Positions 28,601-43,600 are shown, counted from the stretch's first letter. The stretch: DNA of 64,000 nt from Hirundichthys speculiger (GCA_018398805.1 JAGFBZ010002379.1:2542001-2606000); one strand, 5' to 3'. The notes: generated from the sequence alone by a model not told the origin. A program made the numbers and translations.

Positions 28601-31600
28601 CTACCACCACAGTTAGAGGACACCTGAGGTACTAAAATAAACTCCCGGGGCTAATAAAGTAGTTTCATTTGTACAAGAATAATTGTATAAAATGGCACTG
28701 CTTTTTCTACTGCAAATAGGCTATTTGTAATTATAGCAGAGTTTGTATTAATTTCACTTTATTAGCAGGTCAAAACTAAATCATACACAAGATTGGGCAC
28801 ATGTAAAACTACAAAGCTCTGTAGTTCTGAAACAGGTCTGCACAAGTCATAGCTTGTTGATTTTTTATTTGTTTTTGCCCCCCAGTTTGGATGCTCTGCT
28901 GCTTCAGGGAAGTTTGAGTTGTGATACTGGCTCTTTTAAACATCTGCAATAATGAGGAACCATGACAGTGGAAAGCTGTTTACACATGGGGGTGAATTAT
29001 TAAGCTTTCTGAGGTCCAAATAATACCCAAGATGAGACCAGAAATCTAGATGGGTTGAAGAGAAGAGAGAAACAGGAGCAAAACAGAGAGAAAAAGAAGG
29101 AAAAGAGGAAGTTAAAACCTTTTTTTTTCTTGAATCATAATATAGGATTACTGGTATGGAAAGTAGATGAGCTGGACAAGGATCAGTAGGAATATCCAGA
29201 ATGCAGTGTTACTGTATGTCTTTGTTTTTTTGTTTGTTTTCTTTTGTTGTGCTTTGGGTCTGCATATCCAGCCGACAGTGCACGTTACATTATCAGCTCA
29301 TATATCCCAGACAATCTCTGAAGATTTCAACCACGCTTTTCTCTCTGCTACACATCCAACTTTTCTGAATAATAATTTAAAAAGAAAATTTAAGAAGAAA
29401 AGAATGTAAAGTTTTGCATGTTTTAAACTCCTTTACAGTGAACTTTAAATTTGTATTCTGCTGATAACGTGTCAGATGGATCTCACAGTCCCACTAGTCA
29501 GGCTTAATAATTAAGATGCTATGAATCAGTTAAGATGTTCTGCATCATTTAATAAGAAATACTAAGGGACTGGGAAAGTTTTGAATCTTTGAGTCTTTTT
29601 TTCTCATCATAGCATCAGTGACAGTTTTTTTTTTTGTCATGTTTTTTGGAAGACATGAGGTATGGTTTTTAGTATAATGAAATTACCTTGGGGATAAATC
29701 AGTATCTTATCTTTTTTCTCCCTACAGCAGAACACAGAGTATCCCCCCCTTCCAAATGACTAAGCGTCCCTTTATATCTTCCAGAAACAGAGATGCCGCT
29801 CATATTGAATTAGTGCTGGGATATTTGTGCGTGTGTAGGCACTTTTGGGTATTTGTGTGGGCGGAAAGGAAGGACAAGGACAGAGAGGAAGATATTGTAT
29901 GAGCCAAATGTGTTTGTGGGAAGCTGTGAAAGGGAACTGTCCATCACTGGCAGCGGCAGGCGAGGGTGGGGGGCGTTGGTGCAGGGAATTGCAGCGTCTT
30001 CAGCTGTAATGCTGACTGACACAGTGCCTGGTAGAACTGTTACTCAGAGAGACGGCCTGAGACACAGCTGTCCAATCAGCAGCAATCAGACGCTTCCATG
30101 CATGCATGAGGTATTTCTGCACAAAATGTTTTTGAACAGCGTGAAATACACTGAAGAAAAAGTTAAAAAAAAAAAATAGTGTTTCCTTGTCAGCTGTAAG
30201 TCGTTGCTGTACATTTGTTGTAATGCAGCTCGATAAACACATTTGTTAAAGCTCGGGTTTCTCTGTAACATAGCCCGGCAGTCAGGAGATCAATGCATGT
30301 CAGTACACACTGTGCAGAGTGTGCTGATGAATGCTCTCAGCTGGAGTACATAAAGAATGACAGGCATCATGGTGCATGTTTCAAATGCAAATGCCTCTCC
30401 GCATCTACAGTTCAATTCTTTCGCTCTTTGCTTCAAAGAAACATTGGGGAAGCTGCATATTCTGTCAAATGGTGACTGTGCACTTGGCTGAACTGGTTCC
30501 TGCCTTCTTGGCTTGTCACTGAGCCATCTGATTGGCCGCAAGAGATTACTTTCACAGCAACAGCACGCTGCTCTTTTAAAGCTGTAAAAATCTGATTTCA
30601 AATGTCAGTTTTAATACAACAACAGATGTAATTGAGAGGCTGGCATCCTGCAAACATTATTCATTTTGGAAAGCATTAATTATACCTCGTTGGCATATAA
30701 AATATAGTGCAGTGATGTATCTACTGGGGGGCAAACGTATTTCCTAAAATTGTGATAAAATAGAAGCCGGAGTGAAAAATAAAGGGTAAAAAAAAAAAAC
30801 AGGAAATAATGTATGATAAATCCATCATGTCACCACACAGCTCCACACCTCTCGTTTGTGAGATGCCTGTCACATCGAGAACAGAGAATCAGACTCAATC
30901 ACAAGTGACTTTAGAAAAAAACTTGTTGTTTTGGTGCCAAACCCAGATGCCCCCGAGCCTCCACAAGACAAAGGGACTGTGGGGCCATGAAGGACTGTGA
31001 CTCTCGAGTATCTTAAAGTACAGGACAGATGATCTCTGTTTGTACCTGATGGATAAAGATGAAAACTTGAGACCTTTGATCACCTTCGATGCTCTGACTT
31101 ACAGGGCTACCCAGTGTTGGGAAGAACAAGTTAACAGTGCCAACACTTTGTAAATTAACAGGACAAGAATCTTTCCCCACCGACAATAGACTAGTTAAGA
31201 AAAAGTCTGGCATTTGGGATCTGCTCTCCTAATGCACTAGAATCTATAATTGTATGGCAGCTACAATATAAGCATTTGTTCTTTTTGTATGAAACACAAG
31301 AGGCAACATCCAATTTTCAGAGCTGATGGCAAAAGTGATAAAAATTGCAGTTAATTTAATGACCTCTAAGGGTTGGCTCCAAAAAGCGAGTTAAGTCAGT
31401 CTCCATTGACTCCTGTGTTACCATGTCCAACTTTACAGGATTAATAAACATTCAACAAAAAAAGAAAAACCAAATAGTTTTGATTTCCATAGTTAGATTG
31501 CACAACCATGAAAACTGGAAGTCGGAAGGGAGAATGGGATCTTTAAGTACCTCATCAGGTACAATGATATAAGGCCACAAGGCCAGACATAAAGCAGTGA

Positions 31601-34600
31601 TGTTGACCTCAAACACCTGATCAGCATCAGGTCAGTTGAGCACAACCAGTACTACACACTGAATCACAGTTGCTGTTGGTGTCATGCAGCAGACCCCCAC
31701 AAGGGTGTTGGATTTAGCCCCAGGCCCAACAGGAACCACCCAGTCCAGCCAGCCCCTCCACTGGCCACAAGCCCTACCAAGGTGATGTGCCCACCACACC
31801 CCAGAGCCAAAAGAAAGCAGACCGGCCGAGAATCCAGGAGAAGCACCAGCCAGCACAACTAGAGCACACCGGTAGCAACTGGGGTACGACAAAGGGCAGA
31901 GAAAGGGTGCCCTCCAGCACTTCCAAAACTATGAGACGTAGAGTGAAACCTGTGTCTTGTGTCTTAGTGCTCTGGTCTAGTCCCTTAGGTGGCCGCTGCT
32001 GGGTTTGTGGGTCATTACTCCCTACCTGAGCTCCTCAGGGATGTCCTCCCCTTTATGTATCAGGTTTGAGGCCAGTGGATGTGGGGCCGAGGGACCGAGC
32101 AACAGCCCTGTCCCCATCTCTCCGGTTTGTCTCTTTGGGGGGTAAGCATCCAGAAGTAGCCACCTCTGCCCCCAATTAAAGACTGCTAAAAAGAGCTAAC
32201 CAAATGACGTCCAGCCCAACAACCTCTTGCTACATCTTGCAGCAGTGGGAACAGCCAGGTCCACTAACCGAACCACTAGACAAGGCATTGCCCATCTCAG
32301 TCAGTAAATAAAATGACCAAATCTATCAGTATCTTATCACATGAAATACACATCACAGCCATACTGGCCAGAGCTGACTTCACCTCAACCCAACCCAGCC
32401 CTTTGCCCAAAATCACCATTTTGGATGATCTTAAAATTCTCAAATGGTTGAGAGAAACAAGCCCAGAATCTGGGCTCCTGAGTCACCACAAGTTAGCTAC
32501 TTTAGTTTGGTGTAGCTCCTGCTAACATTAGATGCTAACTAACATTACCTTAAATTCATCCTCACCAAACCCATCGATCCATCCCCATTCCAGATGTTAC
32601 TGCTGAAACAACATCCTAAACGTTTACTGCTGGAGTAGCTCAGCAATAAGCTAAGTGATATATATGGTCATCATACAGCCGTTCGCCTCTTGAACTCCCC
32701 ATAAGTCTTTCAGAGGATCAAGATAATCATCAATCAAATGTATCTTATTTTTACACATGCTATGGTGGTATGTTTATACTGGATTATTGTACACTTTTCC
32801 TCCCTTAGCAAACAAAATCTCTGCAGCTGACAGAGAAACCAAACACAAAACATTTGAGCAGCTGCTGCTGTGTTGAATCTAAGACTACTAAAATAACAAA
32901 TGTACAACTCAAAACCAACATGCTTGTATATATGTATATATATATACAGTACATGTGTAGTTAAACAGTTTATGCAGGCACCGGCTTGAGATAAGGAGAC
33001 TCACATAAACATGCTGGGTCTCTGATGTAGGGAATGGTGGGTCCAGATTTAGCACGTAAAATGTTTGTGACATTTCAGCAAATTATTACAAATAATTATT
33101 CAAGATGTTCTTGATATAATGGGTACTGATTATTTTCAGTTTTGCAGCAACATTCTCAGTTATTGAGATTTTCTCAAGAAATGCAAGCTGACTCATGTAA
33201 ACAAATGGCAGACTAAATAGGTTTGTGCGTTCAGTGAGAAAAACTCAGGGCTGGACAGGTTTGGACAAAAAAAAAATTGCCTGTGATACCATATGAAACC
33301 CTTTTGTTTCGCAAAGACAGAATATTGCAAATAAGACTCCACAAAGATGTTGAAGAAAAGAATGCAAATCTCTGGTCTTGTTTTTCAGCACATGAAGGAA
33401 TACTTCAATCTCTTCCTTGTTTACCATCTTTGTTTCATCCCGGTGGGACTCTGCAGTGCTGCTGATGCATCAGCCTCAATGCAGAATCATGAATAGCATG
33501 AATAACACTGCAGCCCAAACACATACTCGCTGAGGGTCAAATTCAGTAGCAGTTCACAGTAATTTGGCTTTGAGAAAAAGATCATCTCTGTATAACAACA
33601 TCAGCCAAGCTGCCACTCTTCACGATTCTTTTAATGCTAGACAACAAGCTCCATCCAATTTATAACTAATTGGTGTGAATGCATTAAGGCATTCACACCT
33701 ATTGTTTTCCTGTTTCTCTTTATTTATTATTATATCTTCTTCCGTACGTTTTTCGTCGTTTAACTAGTCCTTCATACTTTCACCGATTTCAACCGTTCAA
33801 CTTTTAAAATGTTCAGCTTGTTCAGGACATTCCTGCTATGACTTTTGGTGTTTCAAATATTTATACTTTTTAAAATATTTAACTTTTAACACCTTTTTTT
33901 GTGCCATTAAAAATGAATGGGGAAATCTTCAAACCTTGTTAAAATCTTCATACTTTCACCGATTTCAACCATTCAACTTTCAAAATGTTCAGCTTGTTCA
34001 GGAGATTCCTCCTATGACTTTTGGTGTTTCAAATATTTATACTTTTTAAAATATTTAACTTTTAAAATCTTTTTTTTTGCCATTGGAAATGAATGGAGTT
34101 TTGTCAAGATCCTCCAAAAACTTTGTGCTTTTTCAAACCTTACTACTTCAACATACTTTCACCGATTCAAACCATTCAAACTTTAAAATGTTCACAAAAG
34201 ATTGGACTATTCTCGTTTGACTCCGTTTTTAAAAATATTTTACCGTTTTTGAATTATGGCCGTTTAAGTTTTACCATTTTTTCATTTTTTCAGATCTTTA
34301 GAGTGACGGAATGTTTGTAAACATTCTGCTAGAGTGAGAGCCCTTTCAAAATTAAAACTTTTTTTTTCCAAACAACCTGCTCTTGCAGCCAGACCTTTCA
34401 CCCCACATACATAATTTATACATCAAAACGTAGGTATTTTTGTCCTCTTTCACACAATGTAACCCTTGAAAATGAGAGACTTCAACTTTTCCTGCTAGAG
34501 GCCTCCAAATGACAGAAAGTCTCCTATTTTTCCTATACTTTGTAATGTAAAATCCGACCTCTTTTTTCAAATTGCTTGAAAATGTTTCATGTTTTTAAAC

Positions 34601-37600
34601 TGCTGTAATTTAAAAATGGTAGACATTTGCCAAACAAAAAATATATCACTAGAATCCTGAAAGCCTTGTGGCGCTCACGGTTCAAGAATTTTTTCAAAAA
34701 CTTATTCAGCTTTTGAATTACAGCCGTTTGTTCGGACACAGAAATCCAGATTCGGACTGACTGGAGACAGTGTAATTAGGGGGTCGCTGGCTCTTTCTCT
34801 CCTAATCTCACACACACACATACACACGCTGGAGGAGCCGCACATGTGACTGCCTCCCCTGAAGCCCCGCCCCTTTCTGCCTGTTCTTCAGGCACAGTAT
34901 ATGATATATTATGAGAATGATCACAGCCTTGACTCACATATGAGCTTTAGTTCATCCCATTCCTAATCAATATGATGTGGCTCCACCCTTTGCAGCTTCA
35001 ACAGCTTCAACACTTCTAGGAAGTGTGTTTATTGGGGATTTTTGACCATTCTTCCAGAAGTGCATTTGATCCCTTAGCTTTTAGAAAGGTTTTTCTCATT
35101 AATGCTTGTTGCTTTTAACATTTTCTCTGAATTTAGCTGTCTTAGTTGTGTTTAGCCTTTAGCTACATTATTTTCAGTTCACATGTTTTAACTCTTGATA
35201 CATTCTGCAAAGATGTTCAGCTAAAGTCTGCTACTTTTTAAGAGTTTAACTCATGTCTTTCAAATTTTCAGTCCATTGTCATGAAGTAGTTTGACTTTTT
35301 GCTCAATGTTATGCAAATCTTAGCAACTTTTACATTCTTTTGGCAACTTCAACATTCCTGTATGAAAATGTTCATCTCCTGCTGAAGGTTTTATTTTTGA
35401 CTTCTGCTTTTAAAAGTTGTGCTTTACTTTAATACATTTATGGGAGTTCATCACTAGATTTCTATTCCAATTTAGGCAGATTTTCCATTCTCCTACCTAA
35501 GCATCATTCAGCATGTTGCTCCCTTTGCTGTGTTTGACATGTTTTCTGGATTCAATACATAGCACTAAGACATTTTGCTAAATTATGCTGTATTCAAAGA
35601 CTATTCATTTGTTCAAATTCTTTATAAAATTCATGCTCTTCAAATGTATTTTTTACTTTTCAGCAGAGTTCAGGTCAAAATTCAGCTTAATGCATTCACA
35701 CCTGCATTTTCGAAGGAAATGCAATTTTTCTAGTTCTATTTTACCATTAGCACAGGAGTTCATTTTCAAGTATGGTGACTGCTTTTATTCAGTTAATATA
35801 TCTGAAACGTAGGAGTCCAAGTTTGTCAGAGCATTTATGTTGGCAGGAAGTCCTTCTTTTTTTTTTTTTTTTTTAATATAAATCAATTGTTTTAAACCGC
35901 GCATGTTTGTGTGTGTGTGTGTGTGTGTCCAGGTGTCATGTGCATCATCACCTGGTAAGGAAGCTGCTCAGAAAGGATCCACTGGTGACTGGACTGTGTG
36001 CCTGGATCCCAAGTACAGCCTGATCCACAGGATACGGAGCAAACACTGCAGAGTCTACTCTTTCGGGTGGGTACATACAGACCAATATCCTCTCATATCT
36101 TTAATATATTTGGGTGGAAGTTGCCCTGCGATGGACTGGCGACCTGTCCAGGTGTACCCAGCCTTTCGCCCGAAGAGAGCTGGTATAGGCACCAGCAGAT
36201 CCTCATGACCCTGCAGAGCATTAAACGGGCATAGATAATGGATGGATGGATGGATGGATGAGTGGAAGTTAAAGCTAAAACATGAATTCCTTTAAGAATC
36301 CCCCATACAAAAACATCTACAGTCCACAGATATCCAACACTGAGTAGTTCACTTATCTACAGATGTGACAGTTATTCATAACAAGCTTTGTAGCATGCTT
36401 CAAGACGTCAGATCACAAATGCTATTTTCATTATTTTACCCGTTAAGATTTTTCTTTTTCACATAGATACAGTCGTCTTTCTACTTCTTTTCCTAAAGGA
36501 AGATATATTTTTTCCCTTTTTGTCAAGTTGAGACATTTCTCAAGGTTTTCATGAAATATCTGTGCAATGTTTTATTTAAAACGTGACAGAGAGACAAGGA
36601 CAACGCTTTCTGTTCACAGCATTTGGTTTTATGAGGAGTGAACCACGCAAATCCTCCCATATCTTCCATCCACTGTTCTCCATTTGTTATTGCAGTTTTG
36701 CATGACCATGCAAATGACAAGTTGGTCCCAAATGACACTAAATAACTCCTGTAACTCCTTATTACTGTATGAGAGAGCAGGCGGTACCTTGACTGAGTTT
36801 AAAGGACCACACACCAAGTTAATGACTTGACTGTCATTGTCACTTGACCGGTCATTTCACGTACATTTCTTGCAAACTCATAACTCTTTTTCAAGCACAA
36901 TCTTATCACAAGTTATAGAGTTAAAAATAAAACAAAAACAAACAAACAAACAAAACAAAAAAGACAAGAGTAATGTAGTAATGTTACAAATTGAAAACCA
37001 GTTGCATGTTATTTGGTCATCATTACTGTTTAACACATATCTCAACTAACCCTTACTTTTGTGACATATATCAAGTACAAAGGCTTTAAAGACACAAACT
37101 GAAAAGAAAACCTTAAAGACAAGTATTATATTAACACTATTTATATCAGCCTGACATTTATTGTTGATGCTTTTCCTTTGTTTTTTGCTCAGGTTTTTTG
37201 GGGCCCGCGTTAAGAACTACCCACTCTGCTGATTGATTGACTGAAACTAGTTAGTTTAAAATGGCGGTAACTGTTCACTCATTGGTTGAGGCTCATGCAA
37301 ATGAGTAAGTAGGCAGATAATATGCAAATATTGTTATATTGATATAGTTATAGGCAATAAAAGGAAGATTTTGGCCATCAACATGGAGCAATGTATTCTT
37401 ACTTCCTAACTTGCTTTCCAGCTGGAAGGTTGCTGGTTCAATCCTCAGCCCTGACAGGTGTCCAAAGCATCCCTGAGTTGTGTCAGGAAGGACATATGAC
37501 ATATAACCTGTGGCAAATTCATTTGCAGAACACCGTGATATACTGCAGGGACCCCTACAAAGAAAAAAGCTGACAAAAAGATAGGTAGCAAATCATCTTT

Positions 37601-40600
37601 TATTCATTGAGCTTACTTTTATATGATCTAAAGACGAACTTAGCAACCCCGAGACAAAGGTGGACTTGACTTTAAAACGAGAATGCGTGAAAACGAAGTC
37701 CCTTCCTCTCTATTGTGCTTCAGCTCGCCTATGAAAGCCTTTCCTGGAGAGAAGGCCATCATGCAGTCTCAGACATGGAAACTAAGCTTGATTTATGCTT
37801 CAATGTCAAACTGATGGTATATCTTATTCAATTCACTTCAATTCAACTTCATTTCTATACTGTCTATTTCAATACAAAATTGTCTCTGTGTGCTTTTCAT
37901 AGACCAATACCATGACCCCTTCAATTCAATCCCGACATCCAACTATAAGCTTTTTAATTGCAGCAACATTAAGATAAGCTATTGGAGCTGGAATTACTGC
38001 GGCTGCCCTTCAGTCTACACCCTAGCAGGGAACTGAGTGCCACAAGCTACACTGTACTCTGACTCCACAAATATTACTACACATTAGGTTAACACAGACC
38101 ACATCAACAAATGCTCCACTTAGTGGCATTGTTCTTCTTCTTCTTTGTATTTCCTGCTACTACTTCATCTTTGTCATTTTAAACTTGGGTAGAAAGATAG
38201 AAGAGTGCTACAATGTCACTGAAAACATAGATCAGCTCCAACTCATGTAAGAGAAGCTTTATTTGCTCCATTGCTTTGTCAGAGCTACATATAGGATTTA
38301 AACAAAAAGACGCTCAGCCCTGTAAGTTAAAGAGGAAAAGAACCCCCACATCCACCTGGCATTTGGTGGAGTAATGACAGAGCGACATAAATAACAACGA
38401 ACAAGCATAAACACCAACAACTTTGGTCCTATATGTAGGCTATGTGTGTATTTGCTATGTAGTAGCATAAATCGGGCTTCAGGAAGTGGCAGTGATTGAC
38501 ATTTATTGGTCATTTTAATTCACACACTGTTCTTGCACCATACATTTGAAGCATATCGAGGCATCATGCAAAACAACCTCTAATTTTCTGCATTATTGTT
38601 GGGGCATAGTGACAGTTTTGACAAATATGACAAGAAAATAATAATTAATGTATATTTATTATTGGCATAAGATCTTATTGGCAGAGGACAGTCGATTGCT
38701 TTGTCCTTTGTGGGGTTATTTTGATATGTTGTAAAACCACCATACCTGCGTTCCCACCTTAAATGTCCCATTCACTCCATCACTGCTTCTTTCGATGACT
38801 GGCATCTTAAATCCAGTCAGCAGACCACCAAGGTATTTGACCTTACTAAGACTGGAGAGTCAATCACTCTCAGCTGGCTTTGTGCTGTGGATCAGCTTGG
38901 CCTGGTTCTGCCCTGCTGGGTCTCTACTGTGCTGTGGCAGAAGTCTAAAGCGATTTTTCAGCAGGAACAGAGCTTATTAGTTTGACTGCTGAGAGACAGC
39001 AAGGGTGTGCTGTCATCAAGGTAGGCAGGGCAGAGATGCCGATTGCAGGAGAGTGTCAGGGGAGTGGTGTACTGCAGTCTCTGACTTCCTGATTCTCTGT
39101 GGAGAAGGGGTCAGAGGTCAAGTGGAGAGAGTGAAGAAAATGATATCTGATATCCTGTGGCTGACTGAGAGACAATGGAGTCAAGCTGACAAGACACACA
39201 ACATGCACCAAAATTAACAGTATTGTTTTCTACACAATAAAAGCTGCATTGGAGTTTTTCCTCGAACTCATCTTTTACGACCACTGGAATGAAATCAATT
39301 AACTCGTCACCCTTCAGCTTTGGATAATGAAATAACTGAGCTGATCAAATACATATAATTCTGTAAAAGAAAAATCTGTGACAAGATCATTTAAAAAAAA
39401 ACCTGAAACGTTCTTACTAACTAAAAACTGGTATATAACAGTCGTGGAATAGCAATTAAGTTGAACTTCATTAAGTTGAAATGTCTGCCAGTATCCCCCA
39501 TCTGACCTTGATTCATTATACACGCACACACTGACTTCTTGGTCATACTCTTGACTTTATGCCAGGTATGCTGAGTATTCTGCTCTCAGGAGGGAGCTGC
39601 ACTGCTGAACAGAAGACTCAGAAGACAAAATTACAGTCCACAGCTGCACATAAAACAGGATTTAAAAGACATGTCAAATGCTACTGGCAGTGTGGAATCT
39701 ATGGTGTTGAATTCAGCACACAACTAGGCATTTCCATTTGTGCACATAGTTTTGCTTGCAGTCGATCCACCTCATTTGCATGCTGTTTAATGAGCTGTGA
39801 ACAACTGTGCTTGAGAAGGATGAGCAGCTGCTATCTGAATGGTTTGTTGCATATTGGAGTATAGGGCCTGTAGCGTGAGTAGGTTGTTGCAAGTTGTTTT
39901 CCACCTTTTCACCTTCTCTCCTTAGATTTCCTTCTCATGCTGGGTTTCAATCTCAATATCCAAGTCCATTTTTTTTGTCACCAGGAGAAAGCTTTTCACA
40001 CAACAGAAAGTGGGAATGCAAGCTTTTGTTGCTGCCAACCCAAGCAAAGATTAAAAGAGTGTTCCTGACTCATGAATAATATTAAATGAAGAAGTGCAGT
40101 GTACAGAGAAAGAGGTTAGCTTAGAAGATGTTAAGGGTAGACAGGAGTGCAGGGAGATACAGTGTAAGGTGAAGGCCAAAAGCCAAACAAAGGACATGGT
40201 GATCTGTACGCTTGAATGAACAGTAAGGAGGGAGAGACTGACAACAGGTCGGTGATGCAGAGAGATAGAGATGGGAAGGACGTGCAGCAGGTTAGGGTGA
40301 CGATACGGATGAAAATGTATTGACAGGTGCCAGAAGTGTGATGGGAAGATGGAAAAGACTACTTTGAAGAGTTGATGAATGAGGAAAATGAAAGAGAAAG
40401 AAGACAATGAGAGGTGACTGTTGTGGACCAGGAGGTAGCAAAGATAAGTTAGGCTGAAGTGAGGAGGGAATTGAAAAGTCTTAAGAGTGGAAAGGCACTT
40501 GGTCCCGATGATATACCCGTGGACGTATTGAGGTGTCTAGGAGAGGTGGCACCAGAGTTTTTGACTTAGACTTTCAACAACATCTCAGAGAGCAAGAAGA

Positions 40601-43600
40601 TACCCGAGGAATGGAGGAAAATTGTGGTGGTGCTGATTTTTAAGAACAAGGGAGATGTGCAGAGTTGTGGCAACTTCAGAGGAATAAAGTTGATGAGCCA
40701 CACAATGAAGTTATGGGAAAGAGTAGTGGAAGCTAGACTAAGGACAGAAGTGAGCATTTGTGAACAACAGTATGGTTTCATGTCAAAAAAAGGAGTACTA
40801 GAGATGCAGTATTTGCTCTAAGGATGATGATAGAGAAGTACAGAAAAGGCCAGAAGGAGCTGCACTGTGTCTTTGTTGACCTTGTGAAAGCATATGACAG
40901 GGTGCCAGAGAGGAACTATGGTCTTGTATGAGGAAGTCTGGAGTGGTAGAGAAGTATGTTAAGAGTGGTGCTGGACATGTATGAGAGCTGTAAGACAATG
41001 GTGAGGTGTGCTGTAGGCGTGACAGAGGAGTTCAAGGTGGAGGTGGTACTGCATCAAGGATCGGCTCAGAGCTCCTTCTTGTTTGCCATGGTGATGGACA
41101 GACTGACAGATGAGGTTAGAGGATAGGAGGATAGCACAGAGGAAAAGACAGGAGGCAGAGTTGGAGGTAGCAGAGGTTAAGATGCTGACATTCCCTTTGG
41201 GAGTGACAAGGATCAGAAAAGAGTACATCAGAGGGACAACGCATGTGAGATGTTTTGGAGAGAAAGTCAGAGAGACCAGATTGGTGGTTTGGACATGTAC
41301 AGAGGAGGGATAGTGATTATATCGGTAAGAGGATGATGAGGTTGGAACTGCCAGGCAGGAGGCCGAGAGGAAGACCAAAGGGGAGATTTATGGATGTAGT
41401 GAAAGAGGACATTAAAAGAAAGTTAGTGAGAGAAGGGGATAGAGGGTATACAGGGGACAAGGTTAGATGGAGGGAGATAAATCACTGTGGTGAAATCTGA
41501 AGGCAACAGCTGAAAGGAAAAGAAGAAGAAGAAGACTCACTCATTAATACTAATTATTGTTCTTGCCAGAGTGGCAGCTATTGTCAATATTTACTTTGTT
41601 CGAAGGCTTCGAAGCAAGTGTTTAATGTGTCATGGTGCCAATGCCTTCACTGTCTTCCTTAGAGTTAGATTAATTCCCTAAACCACATGCAGTCTGGAAA
41701 CAGCAGGAAATGCAAGGGTTGTCAGATAAAAGGCTTTACAAGAACAGAACCCTGCTGACGCAGTCTTCCAAGCTATAATGTAGCTATTCATACAAATTGA
41801 AATTATAGACTGTATCATGGGTTTTAACAATAAGTGTGATATAAAAGGGAAATAAAGCACAGCCAAGTATAAGACTAATGACTACAATCAAGAGGAACAA
41901 AGGCCCAAACACAGACATGTCCAATTGGAGAATAATCCACTGTATCCTGGGATACAGTATGCAAGGTACACTGGTCAGTACCATACTGGAAACCTTTGCC
42001 AGAAATAGCGCTCCAACCACATATTTTCCACAACTCGCAGATTATTACACCACACAGAGAAATCTCTGGTTTATTTGGTGGCAACAAATTAGAAAAAAAT
42101 GGCAATGTTGAACATTGACATCCAGGAATTAGCTCAACTTCAACTGCACTATCTGGGTGGATTAGTTCAACTGATAGAAGTTTGGTCTAGTTCTGACTAA
42201 GATGTTTGCATGCATTTTAAAACTAAGATTTCCATCAAATGAATGCAGTGATTCCATTTTTTTTTCTAATGGCATGTAATCTGGCCAAGAGCAAAGGAAA
42301 CTGACCAGAGAGGGTGGCAATGACAGGAACTTCACCAAGAAAAATGAACACAAGAGGAAGAAGAAGAATAAACTAACACAGAAAAGTAACAACATTCCTT
42401 GAGTTTTTATTAGCCTGCTTTAAGTCTTGTTTTCCTGTATTCCTTGGCTGCTGTTCTGCTGTTTTAGCTGGTTTGTTTAACTTCCTGTTTTAGTTTGAAA
42501 ATCGAATTCATTGTGTGAAAAGTTCTGTTTTGATTTATTTTATTCTCATCTGTCCTGATTGCATCTCCTTACTGGGGGCTCACACAGCAGCACTGCAGTA
42601 TCGCTAAATCTCAAGTGTTTTTGACATACATGCCTTTGTAATAGCATACATCAACCAATCAATTTGTTTTCCCACTCACAACCAAGTATTATGAAACAAT
42701 CCCATCCTCATGTGCGATTTCATATTTCATTCATGTGTAGCCCCTGTTTGATAGCTGACACTCACTTTGAAGTGTGGAATGTCGTTTACAAAAGACTGCT
42801 CATAAACATGTCTGATAAGAGTCAAATTTTGCAATTGTGGATGGAATAAAGACTTTTCACTATCTCACTATGCCTAATTATGTAGTTGTCTGAGTCCGTA
42901 GTTTGTAGGCCAGTATTGATTGCAAATTCTGTTCTTCCTCTGTGGCTTATGTTTATTTCACAAGGACAATTACCCACTTATGTCTGCTTAAAACAAATCA
43001 GGTCAGAAAATAAGGGAATTCCCGCTCTTACAGACATCACTGCATCACTGGCTGAACCTGTGGACTGAGAAAACTTAGCATACACAGTTTTCAGACAGCA
43101 TAGTATGAGTCCATGTTTGTCCAATTGAAGGCCAAAAAAGAATAATAGCGGCGGCTCCCTAGAGTCTTTTATATAAATTGATTTTGTTTGCATTTTGCAA
43201 GAATATTTTCTGTTTGTGCTGCCTCTGTGACATGACCCTGATCAGGCATCAGGGTTAGTCTGCTTCTGAGTTGCGTCACCAGCGTTTTTCTTTTCCAGCT
43301 TGGTCATTGTTTTTGTTGTTATTGTTCAAAGTTAGGCTCAAAACTCAATAACACTTTTGAACCTGGTTTCAGATGTAGCAAGCCATGAAAGTATGAAAGT
43401 ATGACAGCGTATGGTGATTGATAAGTTGTTGGAAAGCATCACAGAACACTAACACTGAAATAAGGAAGTGAACTCACCTGCAGACCTCTAGTTTAATTTT
43501 TCAGCTCAAGCCGAGGATAGTGTAGCAAAGTCAGTTGTTCATTTTCCTTTACAATCACCATCTCTTGCTAAACTACGATTCAGCCTTGTCTTGGACCTAC

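Noticed and set aside
30370..30420. ATGCAAATG octamer-like motif as a possible enhancer
   Set aside because: A single short motif in a long intron is not enough without conservation data.
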